A stretch of DNA of 51,037 bases from Chthoniobacteraceae bacterium (GTDB lineage: Bacteria > Verrucomicrobiota > Verrucomicrobiia > Chthoniobacterales > Chthoniobacteraceae): the NCBI GenBank assembly GCA_947476255.1, contig CANJPY010000028.1:1-51037 (forward strand), read 5' to 3'. Positions 24,415 through 33,967 of the stretch are shown here, piece after piece. Both the position numbers and the translations under genes were made by a program. The notes beneath the pieces are model-generated. The model had not been told where the DNA came from. It saw only the letters and a list, made by a program, of their open reading frames with translations, and ran no database searches. Within the stretch, counting starts at the first letter, position 1. Each line of letters starts with the position of its first letter.

Positions 24415-25401
24415 ATGCGTCCCTCGGAGATTACACGTTCACTGGAGACTCTCATTGCCACTCAGTGGCCTGTTTTTCTTTGGGGGCCTCCGGGAGTAGG
24501 AAAGTCATCCGTTGTTCGTCAGGTCGCCTCGGCCGCCTCGTTGGAAGTGATCGACATCCGGGCACCGCTTCTCGACCCCACGGACCTCCGGGGCCTTCCC
24601 TCGGTTGAAAACGGGAAGGCCCAATGGTGTCCTCCGGCTTTCCTTCCGCACGAGGAAACCAGCCGGGGGATCCTATTTTTTGACGAACTCAATGCCGCAC
24701 CGCCGCTGGTGCAGGCGAGCCTGTATCAACTCACCCTGGACCGGCGCATCGGAGAATACCGTTTGCCTGCCGGTTGGAAGATCATCGCCGCGGGAAACCG
24801 TTCCACCGACGCCTCCGTTGTTTTCCGAATGCCGGCGGCGCTGGCCAACCGCTTCATTCACATGGAATTTGAAGCCGACTTTGAGGACTGGCGGAATTGG
24901 GCCCAGGCTAAAGACATTCATCCACTCGTGGTGGCGTTTCTGAGCCTGCGCCGCGAGTTGCTTTTCGACATGAAAAAGCCCGAGCGCGGCTTTCCAACGC
25001 CGCGCACATGGGAGATGCTCTCAGATGTTGTGCGTGCCTTTGGTGCGCCCGATCTGTCGCAACTCCCCATTTACACTGGAACCGTGGGGGAGGGGGCTGC
25101 CGTCGAGTTTCTGAGCTACTGTCGCGAGTCCATTGGGGAGGCGGAGGTCAGGAAGATTCTTAAGAACCCTGAGAAAGCCGCGCTGCCCTCAAAGCTTTCG
25201 GACCAGTACGCGCTGATCGCCTATATTCCGGCTTTAATGAAGCATGAAGACTTCAGCGAGGCCGCCGCGTTGCTTTTGAGCCGGCTTCAACCCGAGCTGG
25301 CCATTCTTCTTCTGCGCAACCTGATGCGTCAGTCGAAGAAGTTCGCCCGTCTGCCCGGCGTGCGCAAATTCATGGCTGCACACAGCGAAGTCATTCTGTG
25401 A
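24415..25401 (+). CDS. MoxR-type AAA+ ATPase (second copy)
   Basis: This 328-aa ATPase has Walker A GPPGVGKSS at 24-32, Walker B ILFFDE at 86-91 and sensor-1 AAGNR. It is a clear paralogue of the 334-aa copy at 960, sharing PTDLRGLP, LDRR-G, LANRF-H and VGEGAA. The frame is open to 24355, but the ATG at 24415 matches the copy-1 start and follows the promoter-like motif. The partner gene overlaps its stop by 4 bases (GTGA). It may serve the retron system as an ATP-driven remodeller, or be an older resident next to which the retron landed. Confidence 0.88.
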   Translation: MRPSEITRSLETLIATQWPVFLWGPPGVGKSSVVRQVASAASLEVIDIRAPLLDPTDLRGLPSVENGKAQWCPPAFLPHEETSRGILFFDELNAAPPLVQASLYQLTLDRRIGEYRLPAGWKIIAAGNRSTDASVVFRMPAALANRFIHMEFEADFEDWRNWAQAKDIHPLVVAFLSLRRELLFDMKKPERGFPTPRTWEMLSDVVRAFGAPDLSQLPIYTGTVGEGAAVEFLSYCRESIGEAEVRKILKNPEKAALPSKLSDQYALIAYIPALMKHEDFSEAAALLLSRLQPELAILLLRNLMRQSKKFARLPGVRKFMAAHSEVIL

Positions 25402-26561
25402 GCGAGCCTTTCCCTCCAAGGATTTCCCGCGCGCGCATCCACCTGATGCTCGACCATCCGTATCTGGCCAGTGCAGTGGCGCGGCTTCCGATAAGATTGG
25501 CCGCGGAGCGGGCGTGGTGCCCTACCATGGCGACGGACGGGTATCATATTTTTATCAATCCTGCTTTCTGTGAAACACTCACCGATGAGGATTTGACGTT
25601 TGTGTTGGCGCACGAACTCTTACACTGCGTTCTCGGCCACATTGACCGGGGCAAAGACCGCCTGCCGGGGCGTTGGAACGAGGCGATCGACTACGCCACC
25701 AACCAAACGCTTGAGTCGTTCGGACTCCGGACGCCGAAGGGAGGTCTGCTCGACAGAAGGTTCGAGGGCCTGATCTCTGAGGATATTTACAATCTGATCA
25801 GCCGGGACGCCCCTTCAAAGGGCGGCCCTCGCGCGCAGGGGCGTCTATTGGATACCCACCTGGATCCGGAAGGCCCTCACCGGATCGAGGCGGGGTGCGA
25901 GAACCTAACACCGGCGGAGCGTCAATGGATTCGACTCGGCCTGCTCGACGATCTGGAAAAAGGCATGAAGTCGCGTGGGATGCATTCCGGCCGTTTCTAT
26001 GAGGAGATAGTGGCGGCACGCTCGGAGCGCGTTCCCTGGGAGCATTTGCTGGCTCGGTTTGTGTCGGGCATACGGAAGGATGATTACCGCTGGCTGCCGC
26101 CGAATCGTCGCCATTTATGGCGTGGAATCTACCTGCCATCGGTGGGGCGCCCCGGGCCGGAGCACTTGGTGGTAGCCATCGACACCTCTGGTTCGATGAC
26201 TTCCGAAGCTCTGGAAAAAGTGCTCGGGGAGATCGACAAACTCCGGGCGACAACGGAGTGCCGGTTAACCATCCTGCAAGCCGATGCCGCCGTCACCCAT
26301 GCGGGCACCTACGAACCATACGAGGACATTCCTTTCGCCTCCTTCAAAGTCTACGGGCGAGGCGGGACCAGCTTCGAGCCAGTGTTTGAGTGGATTGCGA
26401 ACGCCGAGGAAATGGGTGGCTTGCGTCCGGAGGCGCTCATTTACCTGACGGACGGCTATGGAGAGTTCCCAGAAAACGAGCCGGATTATCCTACGGTTTG
26501 GATCTACACGGAATCCGGGGCAAAGCCACCGCCGTTTGGACAGTTGCTGTCAATTTGCTGA
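25398..26561 (+). CDS. VWA-like / putative metallopeptidase (DUF2201 type), second copy
   Basis: This 387-aa protein has HELLH at 72-76, with another His at 81, and the MIDAS motif DTSGS at 262-266, followed by GRGGTSFEP and LIYLTDGYGEFP. It matches the 378-aa product at 1961 throughout. Start is a GTG overlapping the MoxR stop. By analogy with other MoxR/VWA pairs it would bind clients that the ATPase remodels; proteolysis is possible but not shown. It ends 257 bases before the convergent drmC gene; that gap holds no gene I can support. Confidence 0.86.
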   Translation: MSEPFPPRISRARIHLMLDHPYLASAVARLPIRLAAERAWCPTMATDGYHIFINPAFCETLTDEDLTFVLAHELLHCVLGHIDRGKDRLPGRWNEAIDYATNQTLESFGLRTPKGGLLDRRFEGLISEDIYNLISRDAPSKGGPRAQGRLLDTHLDPEGPHRIEAGCENLTPAERQWIRLGLLDDLEKGMKSRGMHSGRFYEEIVAARSERVPWEHLLARFVSGIRKDDYRWLPPNRRHLWRGIYLPSVGRPGPEHLVVAIDTSGSMTSEALEKVLGEIDKLRATTECRLTILQADAAVTHAGTYEPYEDIPFASFKVYGRGGTSFEPVFEWIANAEEMGGLRPEALIYLTDGYGEFPENEPDYPTVWIYTESGAKPPPFGQLLSIC

Positions 26562-26818
26562 GTCCGGTGGCCGGAATGGAATGGCACGTTCTGCGCTCTA
26601 CCGCTGCTTTTGGTCAAAGGACTGTGTTCGCCCAAAGAGTTTGCCGAGGGGTTTCTGGCGACACTTTGCGTCATCCCGGGAGTATTCGGGGATGTCTCAG
26701 CGGCAGAATACAAAAGGGAACTCGCGAAAACCGAGCGCGACGCGGAAAGGGCGCTTTTTTTCTTAAGCATCACAAATCCAGCCCTTCAGTCTGAATCCGA
26801 GAGATCCTTGCCAAGAAA

Positions 26819-27613
26819 TCAAATGATGCGCTTAAGAAAGTTTTTTTCGATCAACGACTCAAAATACCCCTGCAGCCTACCCGCAAAATGGGTGTTTTGA
26901 ACCAATACCCCTGCCTCGATATTTCGGTCTTGAGCGGCCTCGGTAAAGTTTGCCGACGTCACGTAGGCCGTCTTTCGATCTACAATAATCACCTTGGCGT
27001 GCATCACTCCTGCGTCATTGCTTTCAAAACCCTCCCGGTAATCCCAAATTTCAGGCAGTCGTTCGCCCGGCCACTGGTGTTGCCTAAACTGCTGTATAAA
27101 ATTCGGTCCGACCGCCGCAAATGGCAGTTTTTTCGGACCGCGTTTGTGGGTCAGATCCAGGAGGATTCGAACCCTAAAATTTAAATTCGAGTCGTGCTTT
27201 TCCGCCAAGGGCCTGAGGATTTCCCCGGCGGAGTGAAACACGTAGCTCGTCATGAGTACCTCGTGCTCGGCTTGAGAGAAAAGGGACGCCACCGTTGCCT
27301 GAGTGTTGAAAACGGGAATCCCTGGAACATCCGGTCCGCTGATCGCCAGTTGCGTGCCGTGAATTGCCTCATCTCGCTCTGCTTGCGCAAGGCCCAGAGC
27401 ACGGCACAAAAGTGCGATCGACGCCAAGCTGTGACCCTGCTGCTCCAGCTCCGAAAACGCCTTGCCAACGTCTGCTGCCTGCTCGCCAACCAGCGGCCGC
27501 AGAGATGCTGTTGAATACCCGAACCTTAAGGTGCCTTCCGAAAGGGCTTTTCCGAGCTCCCCGTTCGCGCGGGCATGCAGACCAAGCAGGATATCAATGG
27601 CGGCACTCGTCAT
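26819..27613 (-). CDS. drmC: DISARM DrmC, phospholipase D-family protein
   Basis: This 264-aa protein has one HKD motif: H205, K207 and D212 in MHAKVIIVDRKTAYVTSANF, with a downstream N-x-E (NIEAGV). PLD-family enzymes with one HKD work as dimers and often cut nucleic acids. It is the last gene of the DISARM operon and overlaps drmB by 4 bases. DISARM restricts incoming phage DNA; DrmC is reported as an accessory member of the core set. Length and motif fit DrmC. Confidence 0.9.
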   Translation of the reverse strand: MTSAAIDILLGLHARANGELGKALSEGTLRFGYSTASLRPLVGEQAADVGKAFSELEQQGHSLASIALLCRALGLAQAERDEAIHGTQLAISGPDVPGIPVFNTQATVASLFSQAEHEVLMTSYVFHSAGEILRPLAEKHDSNLNFRVRILLDLTHKRGPKKLPFAAVGPNFIQQFRQHQWPGERLPEIWDYREGFESNDAGVMHAKVIIVDRKTAYVTSANFTEAAQDRNIEAGVLVQNTHFAGRLQGYFESLIEKNFLKRII

Positions 27614-29445
27614 ACGGACTCACTGAAGAGTTCGCAGCCGAGCGCATCGATGGTTGGAACAACCAACGCCCTGTCCAGATATTGGTTGAACTGCTCGCAG
27701 GACGTTTCCGAAAGAAACATGCACGCGTGGCAGGCAGCCCCCGACAAATGGTTTTGCGAATGGTTGCCGGGTTGGTGCGAGGAGCAGATCGGGTCGTTCG
27801 AACACAACTTGGAAGTCGCAAACGCCCGTTTCAGGTGTTTCCGGATATCCCTCGCTGATTCCACCAGCCCTCCCAAGGTCCCGTGGGAGTCCGAGGAACC
27901 CGTGAAGATCAGAATCCCGTAACTTCCTTTCATCGCGGACCCGTCTGGTGCAGGAACGTAGATTCTCTCGCGCAGTGACGAGGCCGGGTATCCGCATTCG
28001 AGTGCGATGGTCTGGATGAGCAGGTGCGAGATGGAGTGGAGTAGATAAAAAGCGATCCCCGGGAAGACGGCCTCCGGGTTGGGGTGAACCTCTTGCCGCT
28101 TTTTGAAGCCCTCCTCAAGAGCCTGCTGGCGATGCAAAACCTCTTCCCGATTCATCCATTCTTCCAAAACGTCTGGGTCGAACTGGATGAATAAACCTTC
28201 CCCCCTGTTTTCCACGCAGGGCACCCAGTCTGGTTCCTGCGCCGCCGTCAGGGGTGCTGTCTTCACGTCCAGTTTCAAAACGTCCCCGGCAATATCCGTA
28301 CCGAGGGGCTCAAACCGTGTGAAGCCGATGAGCGCTGTAACCTCGCGGAGCCGGTGCACGAGGACGATTTTCTTAACGCAGGCGAGGTCCGGCGAACGCC
28401 AAGTGGTCCGTGTTAGTTCGCGCACAAAGAAGTCGCCCCCGGGATCGTCTCCAGAGGACTCCGAGTCTGCCCGGGAAAGTGCTTCAAATTCGACCTCTTT
28501 GATGGGCCTCTCGGAACCAGAGACTTGTGCGCCCCCGCGGACTGCTTCAATCGTCGAGAATATCTCAGCTTCTTTAAATCCCTCAAATGCGTGTTTCAGA
28601 GCGGGCTGTCCCAATAGGAGTGGGAGCACTTCCTTCACTGTCACCGCCTGCAAATTTCCGGATTCCCAGTGTTCCATCACCCGGCCCGTCAGCCACGCTG
28701 CCTGATCGGGAATCGAGATCACCGACATCACGCGGGGAAACGAGGAGTTGCTGGCGTTCCGCACCAACAGACGGTTCACCTCATTGCATCCCTTGGGGTC
28801 CAAATCGTTCAACCAAGGCCGAGATCCATTGCAGCGTTTCAGTGGCTCGCCCTCCCGTTGTGCCGCTTCGCGCATACACCGCCCCGCGTTGCATATGCCA
28901 CAGACGATCCACACATCGGACAAATCGCCGCTGGTACCGCGCTCTTCGACCCAAAGCTCTCCCGGGCAAACGCCCTCATCTCTGTGGGCAAAGGCGAGCC
29001 ACTGAATATCTCCGCAATGTCCCCGTCGGCACGCCCGCACAAACCGGACACTGACCACGGATTTCTTCTCAAACTTCCCATTGTGGAGAGAGTCCCGGTG
29101 TACCAGTCTGCGTCTGCGATACTTCTCGGGCGTCACCTGCACATCCTGAGAGATAAACCAAAGAGGGAATTTCCATCCTTTGACAAACGAGGCGTCTTGC
29201 CCCCTGTGTTCGTCTGCTGGCGGCGGCGGCGATTTGAGCAAGATGGCGTTCTTCCGCGTACTGTGCGGCCTGAGCACTTTGGTGACCTTCGCGGCCAGTC
29301 GTGGCTCAGAGACCAAGCAGGCTTGGTCTTCTGGGTATTTCCAGCCCTCGAGCCCCCCAACGATGATCGAACTGTCGGTCAGTTCCACCATCGCGCCCGG
29401 TCCGTATGTCGTAATCAGCTGACTGCTGCGTAATTGATTGTCCAT
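27610..29445 (-). CDS. drmB: DISARM DrmB, DUF1998 protein
   Basis: This 611-aa protein has the DUF1998 C-terminal region: FYLLHSISHLLIQTIALECG, then YGILIFTGSSDSHGTLGGL, then a cysteine cluster (CSNDPIC, CHACMF) that probably binds a metal. In DISARM, DrmB works with the DrmA helicase. An N-terminal cysteine cluster (CRRGHCGD, CGICNAG) is also visible. Its ATG overlaps the drmA stop by one base (TAATG) and its 3' end overlaps drmC. Confidence 0.9.
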   Translation of the reverse strand: MDNQLRSSQLITTYGPGAMVELTDSSIIVGGLEGWKYPEDQACLVSEPRLAAKVTKVLRPHSTRKNAILLKSPPPPADEHRGQDASFVKGWKFPLWFISQDVQVTPEKYRRRRLVHRDSLHNGKFEKKSVVSVRFVRACRRGHCGDIQWLAFAHRDEGVCPGELWVEERGTSGDLSDVWIVCGICNAGRCMREAAQREGEPLKRCNGSRPWLNDLDPKGCNEVNRLLVRNASNSSFPRVMSVISIPDQAAWLTGRVMEHWESGNLQAVTVKEVLPLLLGQPALKHAFEGFKEAEIFSTIEAVRGGAQVSGSERPIKEVEFEALSRADSESSGDDPGGDFFVRELTRTTWRSPDLACVKKIVLVHRLREVTALIGFTRFEPLGTDIAGDVLKLDVKTAPLTAAQEPDWVPCVENRGEGLFIQFDPDVLEEWMNREEVLHRQQALEEGFKKRQEVHPNPEAVFPGIAFYLLHSISHLLIQTIALECGYPASSLRERIYVPAPDGSAMKGSYGILIFTGSSDSHGTLGGLVESARDIRKHLKRAFATSKLCSNDPICSSHQPGNHSQNHLSGAACHACMFLSETSCEQFNQYLDRALVVPTIDALGCELFSESV

Positions 29446-32400
29446 TAGTGTGCACTCGAGTTTGTGTCCACGGTACCGCCATCGGTATGAATATTCACCG
29501 ACGGTTCAACGTCTCGCATCGAGCGGTTGGCGCAGAACGCACGTTCCCGCGCTGTGAGGGACACAAGCTTCGGATCGAGAAAATTGTGCAGCAGAGGTGC
29601 TCCCTCCGCTGGCCTTTCCAAAGCCTGATATTTGAGTCCCATTCCCCCCGACTTTTTATCCGTCGCGATCCCATTCCACTGGGAGAGAAGTTTTTCAGTC
29701 CTCTCAAACACAAGATTTGCGAGCGCCTCCAAATCGGCCGTCGACTTTTCGGTATCGTGCCGTAAGACGCGTTGTCGAAACACCTCGAGCAACTCACGGA
29801 TCTCAACCAGATGGTTGCCCACCTCTTCTGCACCCCTTCCAGACTCCATCTGAGTGATTCCGTGGCGCACCAGTCCCACCACCGCCGCCGCCAGCCCACG
29901 ATCCAACGCCCGCGGAGCAAACGGCGTGACACTGCTCGCCTCCACCGAGCGATAAAACGTTTGATGGTAAATCCCGAACCGCTCGTAGTGGGAACGGTCC
30001 CTCGGGCGGTGCATGTTCATCAAGGTCAAAACCAGCCCGGGCTTGTTTTTGTCACGGCCCACGCGGCTCGTTGCCTGAATATATTCGGAGCTCGTCTTGG
30101 GCTGCCCGAACACAACCATCAATCCCAACCGAACGATATCCAGACCCACGGAAATCATGTTTGTCGCAAGGGCCACATCGACGGTTTGCGGTTTGTTGGA
30201 TTCGATAAATGAGGCCGCCAGCTTCTGTTTAGCAGCCGCGACTTGATCCGTGGGGACGCGGGATGTCAGCTCCGTCAACTCGCGCTTGATGAAGCGGCTT
30301 GCGAAAAGCGTGTCCTCCGGGTCCAGACGCCTGCGTTGCCAGCGGAGTTGAAGCTGCAGGTGGACTTCATCTTCGATGATCCGCCGGGTGCCTCCCAAAT
30401 CCCTCAAGCTGTTGAAATACCCCAGCATGGTCATGTAGGGGTCCGCGGGATTTTTGTCGTTGGCCATGCCCCCATGCGCCTCAAACAACCGCTTGCCCGC
30501 CGAAAGCAATGCCAAGGCAGCCCTCAGAAAGATAACTTTCATGCTGCGTCCCTGGGCCGCCAGTCCCAGGTAGCACCTGCCCGGGCTCGCCTCCGACACA
30601 GGGATCGTTTGCGCAAAAAAGGAGTCTGTCCGGTTGATGCCGGGGGACGGAAACACAGCGGTTTCAGCGCGTCCAAACAGAGCCCGAATCTGGCGGTTGG
30701 CCCGACGCACCGTCGCGGTGGACGCCACAATCTTGGGCCGAATCATCCTGCCACCTGCTTTTCGCAGACAGAGCGCCTCGATCGCCGTCTCATAGATTCC
30801 CGCAATCGTCCCAAGCGGACCCGAAATGAGGTGCAATTCGTCCTGGATGATCAGGTCGGGTGGTGGCAGGGGACCGTCTGGAATCGGCGCTCCCACCCCG
30901 CTGTGCATCGGACCGTAAAAACCGTTCGTGTCGTGACGCTGCACATTGCCAAAGAGTGAACCTGTCTCGCCCACCCACGGAAGGGCGGCGAACTTGTCCA
31001 CAGTGGCTATGACGAAGCATGGCAGCCGCCGGTACAGCGGATCATCCACAGCCACCACCGGAAGTTGACTGTCCTGGGCGGATGAAAACTCGCAGTCAGG
31101 GTTTGCACAGGCGAGGCGCAGATCCAGTGGCCGCTGCTCGCTGGGGGCAAATTGGAAACTGGCAGGAGTCAGTTTTTGAGAACACCACGGGCATTCCTCC
31201 AGGGGAATGGGAGACGGGTTCCTCCCGGGATTATTTCGGAACGCCACCGTCCGCGAGTAGGCCGTGTTTCTGGCTCCGGGAGACGTGTCCCCGGCGTGCC
31301 CCATTCTGTTGGGGGTTGCCGCAGAACCCACCCAAAGTCCGATCTCGAAAGGCCACTCGCCGAGTGCCTTATTCCTCCTCCTCTCCAGCTCCAATGCACA
31401 AACCAGCGCCGCAGCGCGTCCAAGCTGGTCCAGCGTCAGCAACCGCAGTGTGTAGCGCATCAGCACGGATACGCCACAGCCCCGGATCCCCGGGTTTTGG
31501 AGCCGGCGCAACGCCAGCGTGTAGGCGGCGAGTCCGAAGTAGGCCTCTGTTTTTCCGCCGCCGGTCGGAAAGAAGAGAAGGTCTACGATTTCCCGCTCTC
31601 CGTGTTCCGGCTTTGCCATCCCCCGCAGGTTCATCAGCAGAAATGCCAGCTGGAAAGGTCGCCATTTGGGTTCGTCTTTGGGGCGCCGTTTTTTGGCGGC
31701 GGATGCCATCGCGCGATTTGCGAGCAAGAAGGCCTCGAACACCTTCGCCTCACTCAAAAGAGCGATTCCCTCGCCAATCCGGGCATGCGCAAGCCTCGCG
31801 GACCGCACCATGTCCAAGGCCGTCTGCTGATCTGAGCCCACGATGCCCTCTGCAAGTTTCTGCTGCGCATCAATCCACAATTTGTATGCGTCCGCGATCG
31901 GACTAAGGCTTTTCGCTGCTTCCGCCGCCGATCCCAGATTGCCCAGGATCTCCATCCTCAATTCCAACCCATCTCCGGAGGCATGATCCACCCGCTCCAC
32001 CTCGGCCAAGGGAATCCAGCAGGTGCGAACGGTTTTACAGACACCCTTTTCACAGACAGCCTTAGTGGCGACTCCGTGCCCCACTGCGTATTCCAAGACA
32101 TCGCGGTAATGCAGGGCGGCGATTGCCTCGTCTCCATCCAGATCAACCCCAGAGGACAACCCGCGCAGATCGGGCCGTCCTACAAAGGAAGTCTCGGTGC
32201 GCAATTCGATTTCCGCCTGGTAAATCACGCTTTGATAAGTCTGCCGGCCATCGGTGTCGCGTTTGTTGACCAAAAAAACCGATACGGACCGGGAGCCAGC
32301 CGCGAGCGTCGATCCCACAAATCCTTTTACCTGATTTACCACGACGGACAGGAAAACGCCCCGCGAATTGGGTAGCAGATGCTCCACGCGATGTTCGGTC

Positions 32401-32942
32401 GCGGGAACGTCCAAAGTCACCATTTCTTCGCGGCATTCCCGGCGGTAACCCTTGCGCGCGGGGCGCTGTGCCAATGGCGGTTGGATCTGCTCCTCCTCTT
32501 TGCCAGGCTCCGGAAGCGAACTCGTGAGTTCCTTGGCAAATGCCTCGACCACGGCTTCCTCCGAGGGCTCCTCGGCGCTGTCCGGCGCTTCCCAGCGGTA
32601 ATCACCCCACCGCGCATGGACGACAATCCGTTGCGTCTCCGGACCGACCATAGTCGTGATCCCGATGGATGCCGGAAGAAAGCTCGTCTGTGCAGCCGGC
32701 TCGGAACCTTCCTCGTCCTCTCCCGCATCGCGGGTTCCGGGTTCGGGGGCGTCCAGTTCTTCGTCGCCGGATTGCCGCTGCGCTACCGGCGCCGAGGCGG
32801 GAACCAAATGACCCGTCAGGTACCAGCGTCGCGGAGAATGAGAGAGGAGCTCATGCGCAAACGCATGGTCATTGCGCGGACCGACGAGGTCCAACTCAAT
32901 GGCCTCAATCATCTTCGCACGGATTTGGGTGGATGTGCTCAT
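29445..32942 (-). CDS. drmA: DISARM DrmA, superfamily 2 helicase
   Basis: This 1165-aa helicase shows motif I FFPTGGGKTEA near residue 460, a DELH motif II (LIIQDELHLISGPLG) near 700, and motif VI SEYIQATSRVGRD near 955. A zinc-like CPWCSQ cluster lies between them. DrmA/DrmB bind DNA ends and trigger restriction in DISARM. The gene starts 20 bases after a SecB-like gene that is not part of canonical DISARM. Size is usual for DrmA. Confidence 0.92.
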   Translation of the reverse strand: MSTSTQIRAKMIEAIELDLVGPRNDHAFAHELLSHSPRRWYLTGHLVPASAPVAQRQSGDEELDAPEPGTRDAGEDEEGSEPAAQTSFLPASIGITTMVGPETQRIVVHARWGDYRWEAPDSAEEPSEEAVVEAFAKELTSSLPEPGKEEEQIQPPLAQRPARKGYRRECREEMVTLDVPATEHRVEHLLPNSRGVFLSVVVNQVKGFVGSTLAAGSRSVSVFLVNKRDTDGRQTYQSVIYQAEIELRTETSFVGRPDLRGLSSGVDLDGDEAIAALHYRDVLEYAVGHGVATKAVCEKGVCKTVRTCWIPLAEVERVDHASGDGLELRMEILGNLGSAAEAAKSLSPIADAYKLWIDAQQKLAEGIVGSDQQTALDMVRSARLAHARIGEGIALLSEAKVFEAFLLANRAMASAAKKRRPKDEPKWRPFQLAFLLMNLRGMAKPEHGEREIVDLLFFPTGGGKTEAYFGLAAYTLALRRLQNPGIRGCGVSVLMRYTLRLLTLDQLGRAAALVCALELERRRNKALGEWPFEIGLWVGSAATPNRMGHAGDTSPGARNTAYSRTVAFRNNPGRNPSPIPLEECPWCSQKLTPASFQFAPSEQRPLDLRLACANPDCEFSSAQDSQLPVVAVDDPLYRRLPCFVIATVDKFAALPWVGETGSLFGNVQRHDTNGFYGPMHSGVGAPIPDGPLPPPDLIIQDELHLISGPLGTIAGIYETAIEALCLRKAGGRMIRPKIVASTATVRRANRQIRALFGRAETAVFPSPGINRTDSFFAQTIPVSEASPGRCYLGLAAQGRSMKVIFLRAALALLSAGKRLFEAHGGMANDKNPADPYMTMLGYFNSLRDLGGTRRIIEDEVHLQLQLRWQRRRLDPEDTLFASRFIKRELTELTSRVPTDQVAAAKQKLAASFIESNKPQTVDVALATNMISVGLDIVRLGLMVVFGQPKTSSEYIQATSRVGRDKNKPGLVLTLMNMHRPRDRSHYERFGIYHQTFYRSVEASSVTPFAPRALDRGLAAAVVGLVRHGITQMESGRGAEEVGNHLVEIRELLEVFRQRVLRHDTEKSTADLEALANLVFERTEKLLSQWNGIATDKKSGGMGLKYQALERPAEGAPLLHNFLDPKLVSLTARERAFCANRSMRDVEPSVNIHTDGGTVDTNSSAH

Positions 32943-32962
32943 TGGGGTGGAGACTTTTAAAA

Positions 32963-33397
32963 CTAGGGAGCGAGCGGTTGAGTGGGCTCAGGGCTTTCTT
33001 CGAGAAAAACCCGTGGATCAAAGACCGCCAGTTCCAGCGGTCCGTGCGCGCTGCGCGCTGTGACGGCGATTAACATCTCCCTGGCTGCGGACAGCAGAAG
33101 CGCCCCGCCATTGGCCCGTACAATTCTTGAGCGCTTATCCTCAGGGACATCCGGGTGTAATTTGAAGTCTCCATGGACGGTCAGCCGCGCTGTGTACCGT
33201 GCTGGCGACTCCTTTTTCGATTCACCGAGCACCACGGTGACAGCGAGATGCCAGAACCCCTGCGGGTCCAATGTTTCTTTCGAAGACTGGACGGTGATGT
33301 CGTAGTCTTCTGTCCCAGAGATGGTCTTGAGCGCCGGGTTTGCCTGCACCGAAACCTCTGTAAAATAATGCCGCGTGAGTTGGAGGACGCTTAACAT
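32963..33397 (-). CDS. SecB-like chaperone of a toxin-antitoxin-chaperone module
   Basis: This 144-aa protein follows the SecB pattern: an opening strand LTRHYFTEVSVQANP, then FWHLAVTVVLG, ARLTVHGDF, and the characteristic end ANGGALLLSAAREMLIAVTARS...GPLELAVFDPRVF, comparable to SecB's CPNILFPYARE and LNLAPVNF. SecB-like chaperones in toxin-antitoxin-chaperone (TAC) modules stabilise the antitoxin. The gene lies 3 bases after the antitoxin gene and 20 bases before drmA. Sequence identity to housekeeping SecB looks low, so export function is unlikely. Confidence 0.72.
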   Translation of the reverse strand: MLSVLQLTRHYFTEVSVQANPALKTISGTEDYDITVQSSKETLDPQGFWHLAVTVVLGESKKESPARYTARLTVHGDFKLHPDVPEDKRSRIVRANGGALLLSAAREMLIAVTARSAHGPLELAVFDPRVFLEESPEPTQPLAP

Positions 33398-33400
33398 GGG

Positions 33401-33967
33401 TCAACAAGCTAGGGTTTCTTCTTCCAAACACGTCCAGTCCGGCGTCCTCTCCACCGTAAGATGGAAGACCGTGTGAGGCTCCGCTCTGCAATCAGGGAGC
33501 GGCGACTGCACACACTCCCGGTTGCGGACTACAAATTCGAGTTCGGGAGAGTTTGCGATCCCCAACACCCGCCGCAGAAGCTGATCGTTGGCCTCCGTCT
33601 GAACCGTCATTCCTGCTTCTAGCCGTTTGATCGTTGCAATCCCAAGGGACGTCCGCTCCGCGAGATCCGACTGGCTCCAGCCAGCCACGTGTCTTGCGTT
33701 TTTGAGATCCTCTGGCGTCAGAAGGCCGTGTTTGGAACGGAAAGCGGAAACCGTCGCGCGTACCGCTTCATCGGCCTCCTCGGGGCCAAGAATGCCCATA
33801 CCGCACTGCCCACACTTCCAGTGAGCGTGTTCCACCCGGAAGGTCTCGCCATGGCACACCTTCTCCGTACGAGTCCGACCGCGGACATAGGAGCCCGCTG
33901 CGCCGCAAGCGATACACTTTGGCGGTAACCGCCAGTCACCGATTTTTTTTACTTGGGTCGTCTTCAT
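33401..33967 (-). CDS. MqsA-like antitoxin: zinc finger plus HTH
   Basis: The N-terminus has CIACGAAG and CGQCGMG, a YgiT/MqsA-type zinc-binding domain. Residues about 80-125 (LLTPEDLKNARHVAGWSQSDLAERTSLGIATIKRLE) form a HTH_3/XRE DNA-binding domain. A 45-residue C-terminal tail could be the chaperone-addiction sequence of TAC antitoxins. The ATG at 33967 is preferred to the open extension to 34024. It overlaps the upstream toxin gene by 32 bases. It probably binds the palindromes at 34379-34406. Confidence 0.8.
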   Translation of the reverse strand: MKTTQVKKIGDWRLPPKCIACGAAGSYVRGRTRTEKVCHGETFRVEHAHWKCGQCGMGILGPEEADEAVRATVSAFRSKHGLLTPEDLKNARHVAGWSQSDLAERTSLGIATIKRLEAGMTVQTEANDQLLRRVLGIANSPELEFVVRNRECVQSPLPDCRAEPHTVFHLTVERTPDWTCLEEETLAC

